Origin: Petrocella sp. FN5
GTDB lineage: Bacteria; Bacillota; Clostridia; Lachnospirales; Vallitaleaceae
Reading direction: 5' to 3'
Assembly (NCBI RefSeq): GCF_029210395.1
Contig: NZ_JARGDP010000027.1
Span: 1-38,644 of the forward strand
DNA length: 38,644 bases
Part shown: positions 1 to 6,769 of the stretch, in pieces
Position numbering within the stretch: position 1 is the first letter of the stretch
Layout: every line of letters starts with the position of its first letter
The notes under the pieces: model-generated
What the model saw: the letters and a program-made list of their open reading frames with translations, nothing else
Told to the model about the DNA's origin: nothing
Databases searched by the model: none
Made by a program: the position numbers and the translations under genes

Positions 1-827
1 TTGGTTACTGTATCTAATAACTTCTCAAATAGAATCTTATACTTTTCATCTACATGAACAGCTATTTGTGCATTGGAATTGATGGTTCCAAGTTCTGAAT
101 CATAGGGGATGCTCTCTAAGATTTTGATATTATTTTCTATACAAAAAACTTCTGCCGGGTTTTCATCTTCTAAGCATTTGTTAAGTACAACACCAAAAGG
201 CTTGTTAAAAATACCTACCAACTCATAAACCATATTAAGATTATGGACCCCAAACAAGGTAGGTTCAGCCACGAGGACACAATAATCCGCATCTTTTATA
301 CTTTCCATAACAATACAAGCGCTACCCGGTGGGCAATCGATAAAGGTTTGAGGTGAAGAACCCACTTTGGCGTCTTCCAGCAACGCTTTGATAATAGGAA
401 TGCCTGTGACCTCTCCAGTGTTTAGTATACCGGTATGAATGCTTGTATCGCCTGATCTACCGCTACGTATACTGCCGATTACTTTTTCTTTTTCTGTTAA
501 TGCTTGTTGTGGGCAAATCAACATACAACCGCCACAGGAATGACAGACTTCTTCAAATACAATCAGTTGATCTTTAATATAGGCCAAGGCATTAAACTTA
601 CAAAAATCAACGCACTTGCGACACCCATCACATAAACTATGATCCACCACCGGCATCTTAATGGTAATTTTTTCTTCTACAACCTCTTTAGGTTTGAAAA
701 ATAGATGGCCATTGGGTTCTTCAACATCACAATCTATGTATACCGATTGTTTGGCTACATCAGCCAGATTGACCGATACCAATGTCTTTCCTGTACCGCC
801 CTTGCCACTTAGTACAGCGATCTTCAT
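1..827 (-). CDS. MinD/Mrp-type ATPase with inserted ferredoxin domain (3' end cut by window)
   Basis: The reading frame opens with ATG at 827 and stays open to the window edge, so about 275 codons are visible and the C-terminus is missing. The N-terminus has a deviant Walker A motif (SGKGGTGKT), as in MinD/NifH/NBP35 ATPases, followed by YIDCDVEEPN. Two four-cysteine clusters then follow, CDGCRKCVDFC and CHSCGGCMLICP, typical of a 2x[4Fe-4S] ferredoxin insertion. A later FIDCPPG is the Walker B/switch region. Proteins of this class are usually found in pairs beside NifX-like proteins and are thought to handle Fe-S clusters or metallocofactors; the exact substrate is unknown. It begins 1 base after the stop of the NifX-like gene, so the two are surely cotranscribed. 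A sister ATPase may follow beyond the left edge. Confidence 0.88.
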   Translation of the reverse strand, partial: MKIAVLSGKGGTGKTLVSVNLADVAKQSVYIDCDVEEPNGHLFFKPKEVVEEKITIKMPVVDHSLCDGCRKCVDFCKFNALAYIKDQLIVFEEVCHSCGGCMLICPQQALTEKEKVIGSIRSGRSGDTSIHTGILNTGEVTGIPIIKALLEDAKVGSSPQTFIDCPPGSACIVMESIKDADYCVLVAEPTLFGVHNLNMVYELVGIFNKPFGVVLNKCLEDENPAEVFCIENNIKILESIPYDSELGTINSNAQIAVHVDEKYKILFEKLLDTVT

Positions 828-828
828 G

Positions 829-1197
829 CTAGTTTTCTCCATGTCCATGAAACCCTGCATGGATCTCATGAAGTTCTGACAATTTCCCTGATAAATAAGC
901 GTTTATGTTTTCTAAGGCTGTACCACCTGTTGTTTTGTAGATTTTTGTATCTCCGGCTTTTAGAACCTCCGCAGCATTTTCACCGCATCTTGGGGTCAAC
1001 AATACATCGATCTTATGGTCTACAATGGTTTGTGCCGCTTTTATACCTGCGCCGCCTCTGCTTTCAGCTGCATCGTTTATAAGAAATTTATCTTCTTTTG
1101 TTTCTGTATCATGCATCCAGAAATAGGGTGTACGTCCAAAAGATATGCACACATCGGTTTCTCTATTGTTCTCATCTACTGGTATGACAATTTTCAT
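829..1197 (-). CDS. NifX/NafY-type dinitrogenase cofactor-domain protein
   Basis: This 122-residue protein begins MKIVIPVDENN, continues with a GRTPYFWMHD segment, and has the GGAGIKAAQ/VDVLLTPRCGENA-type core of the iron-molybdenum cofactor-binding fold (PF02579). The C-terminus is His-rich (HEIHAGFHGHGEN), which could bind metal. A strong GAGGAGG site lies 5 bases before the ATG. No nitrogenase genes are visible, so a role in nitrogen fixation is not implied; orphan members in anaerobes are linked to general Fe-S or metallocofactor handling. It lies between the DUF5320-like peptide and the ferredoxin ATPase, a combination common in anaerobes. Confidence 0.85.
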   Translation of the reverse strand: MKIVIPVDENNRETDVCISFGRTPYFWMHDTETKEDKFLINDAAESRGGAGIKAAQTIVDHKIDVLLTPRCGENAAEVLKAGDTKIYKTTGGTALENINAYLSGKLSELHEIHAGFHGHGEN

Positions 1198-1273
1198 AAT
1201 GTCCTCCTCTTAATCTAATACTTGCTGCTACACAGAAATCACCAGAGCATTCTCCGGTGATTCTTTGAGACCG

Positions 1274-1390
1274 CTATAATTTCTCTAATGCTTTACCAAT
1301 CGCTTCCAGTCTTTTCTGTAGTATTACACCTAAACCTCTTCCAGTTAACGGACCTAAGCCCATTGGTCCTGTTCCATCTCTTCTTGCCAT
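1274..1390 (-). CDS. DUF5320-like small Gly/Arg-rich peptide
   Basis: This is a 38-residue gene. It begins MARRDGTGPMGLGPLTGRG, the hallmark of the small DUF5320-type proteins that accompany NifX-like and MinD-like genes in anaerobes. The second half is a short basic helix (VILQKRLEAIGKALEKL). A GGAAGGTG site lies 6 bases before the ATG. It is the first gene after the promoter at 1438-1465, so it leads the operon. Its function is unknown. Many family members have a C-terminal cysteine or coiled-coil part, which is absent here, so this is a short form. Confidence 0.8.
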   Translation of the reverse strand: MARRDGTGPMGLGPLTGRGLGVILQKRLEAIGKALEKL

Positions 1391-1413
1391 CTGATTCACC
1401 TTCCTTTAATTAT

Positions 1414-1425
1414 TGACATATGTCA
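1414..1425. promoter_or_regulatory. Operator 2, perfect palindrome TGACATATGTCA
   Basis: This 12-base perfect palindrome is identical to the core of operator 1. It lies just downstream of the predicted transcription start and upstream of the ribosome-binding site of the small DUF5320-like gene. Confidence 0.6.
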
Positions 1426-1437
1426 TTTACAACTCTT

Positions 1438-1465
1438 ATTATACTCTATATTTGACATATGTCAA
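1438..1465 (-). promoter_or_regulatory. Sigma-A promoter of the DUF5320/NifX/ATPase operon
   Basis: On the minus strand a consensus -35 TTGACA (plus 1460-1465) is followed after 16 bases by a consensus -10 TATAAT (plus 1438-1443). Transcription would begin near 1431, about 40 bases before the first gene. Such a strong promoter, flanked by two palindromes, suggests that it is held down by a repressor. Confidence 0.75.
1452..1465. promoter_or_regulatory. Operator 1, perfect palindrome TTGACATATGTCAA
   Basis: This is a perfect 14-base palindrome that contains the -35 hexamer of the promoter. A second copy of its core lies 39 bases away, centre to centre, beyond the -10 box. Two identical palindromes astride one promoter are typical of a dimeric repressor (MarR-like or similar). 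The regulator is not identifiable in this window. Confidence 0.65.
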
Positions 1466-1495
1466 TAACCAATCTCATTATGTTAATGGACACTT

Positions 1496-1560
1496 ACAAG
1501 AAAAGAAGCTTCGCTTCGTTATGAGCTATGCTCATATTTCTAAACGGTTCGAAAGGAAAG
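1496..1560 (+). repeat. 65-bp interspersed repeat, copy 1
   Basis: A 65-base segment is repeated without gaps at 2799-2863, with about four mismatches. It contains two small hairpins, GAAGC-TTC-GCTTC and ATGAGC-TAT-GCTCAT, followed by ACGGTTCGAAAGGAAAG. An ACTTTCCT further on (about 1584-1591) could pair with AGGAAAGT. It encodes nothing evident and lies in the gap between two minus-strand operons. The rest of the gap 1391-1654 holds the promoter and operators above and the terminator below. Confidence 0.7.
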
Positions 1561-1599
1561 TTCCTTGATCGTAACATAGCATAGACTTTCCTAGAGAAC

Positions 1600-1640
1600 A
1601 GAAAAAGCCGATTGAAGAAAATCTTCAATCGGCTTTTTCT
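1600..1640 (-). terminator. Strong bidirectional intrinsic terminator after the cupin gene
   Basis: A perfect 19-base inverted repeat (1600-1618 with 1622-1640, 3-base loop) contains AAAAAGCC and GGCTTTTT arms, giving a U-rich end in both directions. It lies 15 bases past the cupin stop. Confidence 0.9.
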
Positions 1641-1654
1641 GTAAGATGTGCTTT

Positions 1655-1975
1655 TTATTTATGAGTTTGAGGGGCTGGGGCTTTTAACACAATAAGTTCC
1701 AATACTTCTTCATCTAGATTCTTCACGTTCATTTTTGTTTTAAAAGGAATCTTCAATATGGAATAGGCTCCATAGCGATGAACGTCCTGTTCATCCAGTG
1801 CTATGGATAATGTACCTCGAAGTACTGTCATATATACATTGGAATTTGCAAAATGTTCCGGTAATCCTTCATCTTTGTTAAAGATCATGTGAATATAATG
1901 CACATTCTCATCTTGAATGACTTTTTCAATCATAGGATCGTTTCCGTTGGTCATGTTATAGACTTGTTCAATCAT
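1655..1975 (-). CDS. Small cupin-domain protein
   Basis: The best start is ATG at 1975, preceded by AGAAAGGTG; this gives 106 residues beginning MIEQVYNMTNGND. An in-frame start 22 codons upstream has no ribosome-binding site and runs into the promoter. The sequence has the profile of a one-domain cupin: an H-Y-I-H pair near residues 28-31, then EGLPEHFAN, a VLRGTLSIAL turn and a second beta motif. The EH and HIH residues could form a metal site. Its ligand is unknown. A palindrome upstream suggests control by the nearby Crp/Fnr regulator, so it probably belongs with an anaerobic or nitrosative stress response, but this is inference. Confidence 0.75.
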   Translation of the reverse strand: MIEQVYNMTNGNDPMIEKVIQDENVHYIHMIFNKDEGLPEHFANSNVYMTVLRGTLSIALDEQDVHRYGAYSILKIPFKTKMNVKNLDEEVLELIVLKAPAPQTHK

Positions 1976-2006
1976 TTTAATCACCTTTCTTATTCTTATT
2001 TCTTTT

Positions 2007-2048
2007 AGTATAATATACTTAAGAAATCTTATCCGTAACATATGTTAC
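2007..2048 (-). promoter_or_regulatory. Crp/Fnr-type class II promoter of the cupin gene
   Basis: The perfect palindrome GTAACATATGTTAC (2035-2048) and a -10 TATACT (plus 2007-2012) are arranged so that, with +1 at 2000, the palindrome centre is at -41.5. This is the classical position for class II activation by Crp/Fnr proteins. No usable -35 box stands at the expected spacing, as expected for an activated promoter. Confidence 0.6.
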
Positions 2049-2068
2049 CTTTATGTCAAAGTAATGAT

Positions 2069-2698
2069 TTAACTTGATTTTGTATAGCGAATGGCTTTTG
2101 TAGGGCATATTATGGTACAAGCTTGACACTGATGACATAAAGCCGAATCAATTTTGGCCACTTTTGAAATATCTTCCATTTTGACCGCCATAGAAGAACA
2201 AACCTTTTCACATTTTTTACACCCTATGCAGAGAGACGAATCCACTTTCGTTGAAAACTTTGCTCCTTTTCCTGTTAGGCTTAATAAAGCCCCATAAGGA
2301 CATACATGATTATGAAACACCCATTCTTCATACCTCAATGTGATTACAATAGACAAGACCATTAGAATCAATAAAATAGGTAATTCTAGTTGCAAAACTC
2401 TTTTTGAAACAATCATCGTTGCAATCATCAGAGCTAAGATCATCCAAGGGAGAATCTTGCTCTTTAATACCTTTGGTACAGATTTCGTCTGCCAATTTAA
2501 TCTTTTGGCAAGATTTGCTGTGACACCCATAGCTGTGTTCATGGGACATATATAACCACAATAAAAACGTCCAAACACCGCTGCACCCAGTAAACTCAGT
2601 AAAAAAACACCTAACCACAAGACCATATTTCCACTTACTATGACAAATGAGAAAAAGATTAAGAAAATAATTTGAGTCACTATCCTTATTTTTTTCAT
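2069..2698 (-). CDS. NapH/CcoG-like membrane 4Fe-4S ferredoxin
   Basis: ATG at 2698 is chosen because AAGGTGG stands 11 bases upstream; a GTG five codons earlier overlaps that site. The 209-residue protein starts with membrane segments (about residues 5-45), then the FCxCGxxCP-like YCGYICPMNT motif, further hydrophobic helices (about 85-125), a second HVCPYGALLSLTG motif, and two C-terminal [4Fe-4S] motifs, CIGCKKCEKVC and CHQCQACTIICP. This is the architecture of NapH/MauN/CcoG-type electron carriers (Fer4_5 plus ferredoxin). It probably moves electrons between the membrane and a soluble partner; the partner is not in the window. A palindrome at -41.5 suggests activation by the divergent Crp/Fnr regulator. 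Confidence 0.82.
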   Translation of the reverse strand: MKKIRIVTQIIFLIFFSFVIVSGNMVLWLGVFLLSLLGAAVFGRFYCGYICPMNTAMGVTANLAKRLNWQTKSVPKVLKSKILPWMILALMIATMIVSKRVLQLELPILLILMVLSIVITLRYEEWVFHNHVCPYGALLSLTGKGAKFSTKVDSSLCIGCKKCEKVCSSMAVKMEDISKVAKIDSALCHQCQACTIICPTKAIRYTKSS

Positions 2699-2756
2699 AT
2701 TACAATGCACCACCTTATATTATCCATGAGAATCTCCTTTTCAATCTTTTACACTA

Positions 2757-2798
2757 AGTATATAATAAGATAAAAAAGAATGGCGTTACCAAGGTAAC
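2757..2798 (-). promoter_or_regulatory. Crp/Fnr-type class II promoter of the membrane ferredoxin gene
   Basis: The palindrome GTTACCAAGGTAAC (2785-2798) is paired with a -10 TATACT (plus 2757-2762). With +1 at 2750 the palindrome centre falls at -41.5, the same geometry as at the cupin gene. The two sites share the pattern GTWAC-N4-GTWAC. Confidence 0.6.
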
Positions 2799-2863
2799 AC
2801 AAGAAAAGAAGCATCGCTTCGTTATGAGCTCTGCTCATATTTCTGAACGGTTCGATAGGAAAG
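2799..2863 (+). repeat. 65-bp interspersed repeat, copy 2
   Basis: This segment aligns without gaps to 1496-1560 (about four mismatches). It has the same hairpins (GAAGC-ATC-GCTTC and ATGAGC-TCT-GCTCAT). It directly abuts the Crp/Fnr-type palindrome and lies in the leader of the regulator gene. AGGAAAGGTC here could pair with GACTTTCCT near 2909-2917. Confidence 0.7.
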
Positions 2864-2937
2864 GTCTTTGACGTATTCTGCCATGCTTCAAGGCTGAATA
2901 CTAAAATATGACTTTCCTTGAGAAGAACAAAGAGGCT

Positions 2938-2955
2938 ACGGTTCGAAAGGAAAGG
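2938..2955 (+). repeat. Partial third copy of the repeat, supplying a ribosome-binding site
   Basis: ACGGTTCGAAAGGAAAGG here repeats the 3' part of the 65-bp element (2847-2864, one mismatch; also 1544-1561). Its AAAGGAAAGG end is the ribosome-binding site for the Crp/Fnr gene starting at 2962. Confidence 0.6.
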
Positions 2956-2961
2956 TTTTAT

Positions 2962-3624
2962 ATGAAAAACTTACTGGATACAAAAAATAATTATACACTT
3001 TTGAAAGCGGTTCCAAATGAATACATCACAGCATGCTTTAATCGTCAAGCCATGAAAATCACGACCTATAATAAAGATCAGGTAATCCATTTTGAAGGCG
3101 ACATTTGCATGAATTCCGAACTCATACTAAGTGGCCAGGTGGTTGTCGAACGCATTGATGAATCCGGTAACCTTATGACCATTACTACACTCTTACCGGA
3201 CGATATACTTGGTGGAAATCTGGTTTTTTCAAAAAATCCTCATTACCCCATGACGGTTACCGCCAAAACCGAAACCACCTTGCTGGTTCTAAAAAAAGAA
3301 CTTTTATTTGACCTATGTTCGGGCAACACAACCTTTCTAAGGCTTTTTCTGGAATATATATCCGATCACGCCATGCTCCTTGGCGACAGAATCAAACATT
3401 ATGTCAATCGCACAATACGCGAAAGCGTGATGGCTTATCTAAAAAACGAGTATATACTTCAAGCTTCAAACAAAATCTTATTACGCTCATCAAAAAAGGC
3501 GCTAGCTGAACGCATTGGTGTTCAACGCACCTCCTTATCTCGTGAACTTCAAAAGATGAAAAAAGAAGGTCTTATTGAATATGATAGGACCAGTATTACC
3601 CTACTTAACCCGAATTTCTTATAA
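2962..3624 (+). CDS. Crp/Fnr-family transcription regulator
   Basis: ATG at 2962, preceded by GAAAGGAAAGG, gives 220 residues. Residues about 15-125 form a cyclic-nucleotide-binding-like beta barrel (KDQVIHFEGD, then ELILSGQVVVERID). A long dimer helix follows at about 130-150 and a Crp-type helix-turn-helix at about 170-210 (KALAERIGVQRTSLSRELQKM). The FNR N-terminal four-cysteine cluster is absent; only isolated cysteines are seen. The effector is therefore unknown; clostridial relatives respond to nitrosative stress (HcpR-like) or other ligands. The divergent membrane ferredoxin and the cupin both carry matching class II palindromes, so these two are probable targets. Confidence 0.87.
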   Translation: MKNLLDTKNNYTLLKAVPNEYITACFNRQAMKITTYNKDQVIHFEGDICMNSELILSGQVVVERIDESGNLMTITTLLPDDILGGNLVFSKNPHYPMTVTAKTETTLLVLKKELLFDLCSGNTTFLRLFLEYISDHAMLLGDRIKHYVNRTIRESVMAYLKNEYILQASNKILLRSSKKALAERIGVQRTSLSRELQKMKKEGLIEYDRTSITLLNPNFL

Positions 3625-3671
3625 CAAATATATTGAGTCTAGTCAATCTCCTAAATTGCTGAACTCATTGA

Positions 3672-3719
3672 TTTGCCTATTTATTTCAACCGATGCATGT
3701 TAAAATATAATTAGGCAAA
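3672..3719 (+). promoter_or_regulatory. Inverted repeat in the upstream region of the EAL gene
   Basis: TTTGCCTA (3672-3679) and TAGGCAAA (3712-3719) form an 8-base inverted repeat around an AT-rich stretch that contains TAAAAT and TATAAT. This could be a promoter inside a loop or an operator pair. No good -35/-10 pair was found, so the call is weak. Confidence 0.3.
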
Positions 3720-3775
3720 CATCACTTTCTTACTATGAATTTATCGCTTCTCATTCTTGCCAAGGAGATTAATTT

Positions 3776-6274
3776 ATGAAAATAAGATATCGATTATCAC
3801 TGTATACCTTTTTATTCCTGGGCATCTCACTTTTTTTGATGAGTTCTATTTTCTTTATTTATACATCTTCAGTGATCAATCATAAAAATGAGAACGCGCT
3901 TGATCAAACACTTCAATCTGGTGTATTAATGATTAATAATCTACTTGAAACCAGTCGCGTTGAGGCGACTTATTTAGGTCGTAGTTCTCTGGTAACTGAA
4001 GCTCTTAAGGATTCTCTTAACCGTCCTTCGGAAGCTTCTATAATTGACTATCCTGAGTATAAGACACTTAATGATATTTTTTATGATATTAGAAATTCAG
4101 ATCGAGGTATTCGAGCTGCGTTTGTAATTGATTCAAGGGGCAAGGTCATTGCGAGCGGTCACCCAGAAAGTATCGGTCTTGATTTAGAAGATCGGGACTA
4201 TTTTATAGAAGCCATGTCCGGCAATACGGTAACCAGCAATCTCATTTATGATAGAATTGATAATCTGGCTTCATTATTTGTAGCTGCACCCGTTATCTAT
4301 CCTAACGGGACAAACACACAAGGTGTTATGGCCCTTATCATTGATACTCAAGTCGCTTCATACAATTTATCTTCTTTAATTGACCCAGATATAGGCGATG
4401 CCTACTTAATGGATGAAGATGGACTTATTATTTTTCATAGTGATTCCAGCCTAATTGGAACCTATCATCGTGATATATCCACACGAAATTATATCACAAA
4501 CAACCCAGCTCTTGATAGCGGATTTAATAATTATACCCACGAAAGTATCAATTATCATATTGCCTTTAAACGTATTCCAAGTTCTTCTTGGTTGTTGGTT
4601 CTCGAGCAAAATATGGACATCTACATGGCCTCGATTTACGAAGCTTTATGGGTTGTCCTCGCCCTAAATCTTATTATTTTATCACTTGCAGCCTTCTCCT
4701 ATATGTACTATGCCAAAATTTTCACCCGTCCTATTACTGAATTAAGCCAAATTATACATCAGACAACAACAGGAGATTTAACTGTTCGTTCCCAATATTT
4801 TTCTGAAGATGAACTTGGTCATTTATCCCGAGACTTTAATATCATGTTGGATGAGCTGATTGGCGCCTATGAAGAAGTTGAATCAAAAAATGAAGAGCTC
4901 ACAGCCACTGAAGAAGAACTAAGAAATCAAAATGAGCAACTCGTAAAACATCAACACGAATTAACCCTAAGCAAAAAACGTATTGAAGAGTTAGCTTTTA
5001 CCAGTTCTTTAACTAAGTTACCAAACCGTATCGCATGTGACCTTGAAATTGAAAGATTGCTTGGATTACTACCTATTCCTAACTTTTCACTCATCCATTT
5101 AGACATTGATGCTTTTATGAGAATAAACTATTCTTTAGGTCATACGATTGGCGACCGCGTTTTAATCGAAACCGCACAGAAATTATCAAAACTCTCCCAT
5201 TCAAAAGTTAATCTGTATCACCTTTCTGCTGATAAGTTCGCTTATCTTCTCTTAGATTGTCCAAATGAATTGCAGATTAATGAATTTGCAAACGCTATTC
5301 TTGAGTCTTTTACAAGTCCACTCATCATTAATCATCACGAAATCTATCTCAGTATTAGTCTTGGTATTAGTGTATGTCCTCATGATAGCACCCTTGCCGA
5401 AGTTTTGAAATCACAAGCCGAAACAGCTTTATATCAAGCAAAGACATCCGGTAAATCTCAGTATGTTTTCTATAAAAAAATTATGACCGAGCATGTTAAT
5501 CGCCGATTGGTAGTCGAACTTCTATTAAGGCGTGCCATTAAAGATGATCTTGTTTATATGGTCTATCAGCCTCAATATACCCCTAAAGCTAAGCGTCTAC
5601 AATCATATGAAGCATTGATGCGCTTAAAGACAAAGTCTGGTCAAAGTATTCCCCCTTCTGAGTTCATACCTATAGCCGAGGAAATTGGTCTAATTAATAA
5701 ATTAGGTGAATGGGCAATTAACGAAGTCTTTTCTCAAGCAAGAACTTGGATATCCGATGAGGCATTATTAGATTATATTTGTATTAATATATCCGGCATG
5801 CAGATTAAGGACCCAGGTTTTGTTGATTTGATTTTTGAAGCAACAAAAAAATATCATCTTGCCCCAAAATTTGTTGAACTAGAGATTACGGAGAGTATCA
5901 TGCTAGACATATCAGCCGCTACACTTAGTGTTTTGAACCAACTTAAGGATATCGGTTTTCGAATCGCACTTGATGATTTTGGGACGGGTTATTCTTCACT
6001 AAGTTATCTCAAAACTTTACCTATTCATACATTGAAAATTGATAAAAGTTTTATTGATGACCTCCCTCATTCAAAAAGGGATCAAGATCTTGTGCGTCAA
6101 CTTATTGGTCTTTCTCACGAACTCAACTTACAAGTCGTCGCCGAAGGCGTAGAAATAAAATCACAATTAGATTTCCTGCAGGAAAATAATTGTGATCTCA
6201 TTCAAGGTTACTATTTTTCTAAACCACTCACTACAGAAGATGCCTATAAATTAATGCTTAAATCTAATGGCTAA
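3776..6274 (+). CDS. Cache-HAMP-GGDEF(degenerate)-EAL cyclic-di-GMP signalling protein
   Basis: This 832-residue membrane protein follows an AAGGAG site. A membrane helix (about 7-30) is followed by an extracytoplasmic double-Cache sensor (about 35-280, with GIRAAFVID and LDLEDRDYF), a second helix (about 285-310), a HAMP segment, a coiled coil, a GGDEF-type domain and an EAL domain. The GGDEF signature is replaced by SADKF, so cyclase activity is unlikely; the domain may be regulatory. The EAL domain is intact: YEALMRL, ICINISG, LEITES, DDFGTGYSS, LKIDKSF, AEGVE and IQGYYFSKP. It is therefore probably a c-di-GMP phosphodiesterase controlled by an extracellular small ligand. It stands alone on the plus strand, convergent with eutQ. 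Confidence 0.9.
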   Translation: MKIRYRLSLYTFLFLGISLFLMSSIFFIYTSSVINHKNENALDQTLQSGVLMINNLLETSRVEATYLGRSSLVTEALKDSLNRPSEASIIDYPEYKTLNDIFYDIRNSDRGIRAAFVIDSRGKVIASGHPESIGLDLEDRDYFIEAMSGNTVTSNLIYDRIDNLASLFVAAPVIYPNGTNTQGVMALIIDTQVASYNLSSLIDPDIGDAYLMDEDGLIIFHSDSSLIGTYHRDISTRNYITNNPALDSGFNNYTHESINYHIAFKRIPSSSWLLVLEQNMDIYMASIYEALWVVLALNLIILSLAAFSYMYYAKIFTRPITELSQIIHQTTTGDLTVRSQYFSEDELGHLSRDFNIMLDELIGAYEEVESKNEELTATEEELRNQNEQLVKHQHELTLSKKRIEELAFTSSLTKLPNRIACDLEIERLLGLLPIPNFSLIHLDIDAFMRINYSLGHTIGDRVLIETAQKLSKLSHSKVNLYHLSADKFAYLLLDCPNELQINEFANAILESFTSPLIINHHEIYLSISLGISVCPHDSTLAEVLKSQAETALYQAKTSGKSQYVFYKKIMTEHVNRRLVVELLLRRAIKDDLVYMVYQPQYTPKAKRLQSYEALMRLKTKSGQSIPPSEFIPIAEEIGLINKLGEWAINEVFSQARTWISDEALLDYICINISGMQIKDPGFVDLIFEATKKYHLAPKFVELEITESIMLDISAATLSVLNQLKDIGFRIALDDFGTGYSSLSYLKTLPIHTLKIDKSFIDDLPHSKRDQDLVRQLIGLSHELNLQVVAEGVEIKSQLDFLQENNCDLIQGYYFSKPLTTEDAYKLMLKSNG

Positions 6275-6316
6275 TTTGCTAATTATTATCCCACAAAATA
6301 TATGAAGATGTGTTTT

Positions 6317-6766
6317 TTATAACTCATCCCAATTGGCAGGATATACAACATATAGAAACCGGGTATGACCGGGTGCACTGAATTTTATAGACGTGTTTTT
6401 GGGAATAAAGATAATATCACCTTTTTCTCCGGTGATCTTACGGTCACCGATAATAATTTCCAAGGTACCTTCAATAATATAATCCACTTCATCATACTTT
6501 AAGGTCCAGTCAAAGGTGGATGCATCCATTTCCATAACGCCGCAACCTAACCTAGGACTTTCCTTCACTGTCAAAACATCCTTTAGGTATACTTTGTCTC
6601 CGTCTTTTCCTGTGTCAAATTTACCTGGGTGAACAGTTTCTGTCTTAATGACAGATACACCACTCTTATCGATTTCTTTTATAAAGTCCGGTTGTTCTCC
6701 TTTGCTCATTTCTAGCAAAACTTTTCTAACGATCTCTTCTATCATTTTGCTGTCCATATTACCCAT
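6317..6766 (-). CDS. eutQ: EutQ, ethanolamine utilisation cupin/acetate kinase-like protein
   Basis: This 149-residue protein ends the eut operon. The N-terminal helix (MDSKMIEEIVRKVLLEMSK) looks like a microcompartment targeting peptide. The C-terminal part is the EutQ cupin: LGCGVMEMDASTFDWTL, YDEVDYIIEGTLEIIIG, then GDIIFIPKNT. EutQ is required for ethanolamine growth in Salmonella and has been reported to have acetate kinase activity; that would fit here because PduL makes acetyl phosphate and no ackA is in the window. The ATG at 6766 has GGAGG 8 bases upstream; an ATG three codons later is the alternative. It begins 3 bases after the eutH stop. No clear terminator was seen in 6275-6316. 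Confidence 0.9.
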   Translation of the reverse strand: MGNMDSKMIEEIVRKVLLEMSKGEQPDFIKEIDKSGVSVIKTETVHPGKFDTGKDGDKVYLKDVLTVKESPRLGCGVMEMDASTFDWTLKYDEVDYIIEGTLEIIIGDRKITGEKGDIIFIPKNTSIKFSAPGHTRFLYVVYPANWDEL

Positions 6767-6769
6767 ATG

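Noticed and set aside
1015-1218. Plus-strand open frame opposite the NifX-like gene
   Set aside because: It is antisense to a conserved gene and has no ribosome-binding site or recognisable product.
2699-2713. GTG start for the membrane ferredoxin gene
   Set aside because: The codon overlaps the AAGGTGG ribosome-binding site used by the ATG at 2698.
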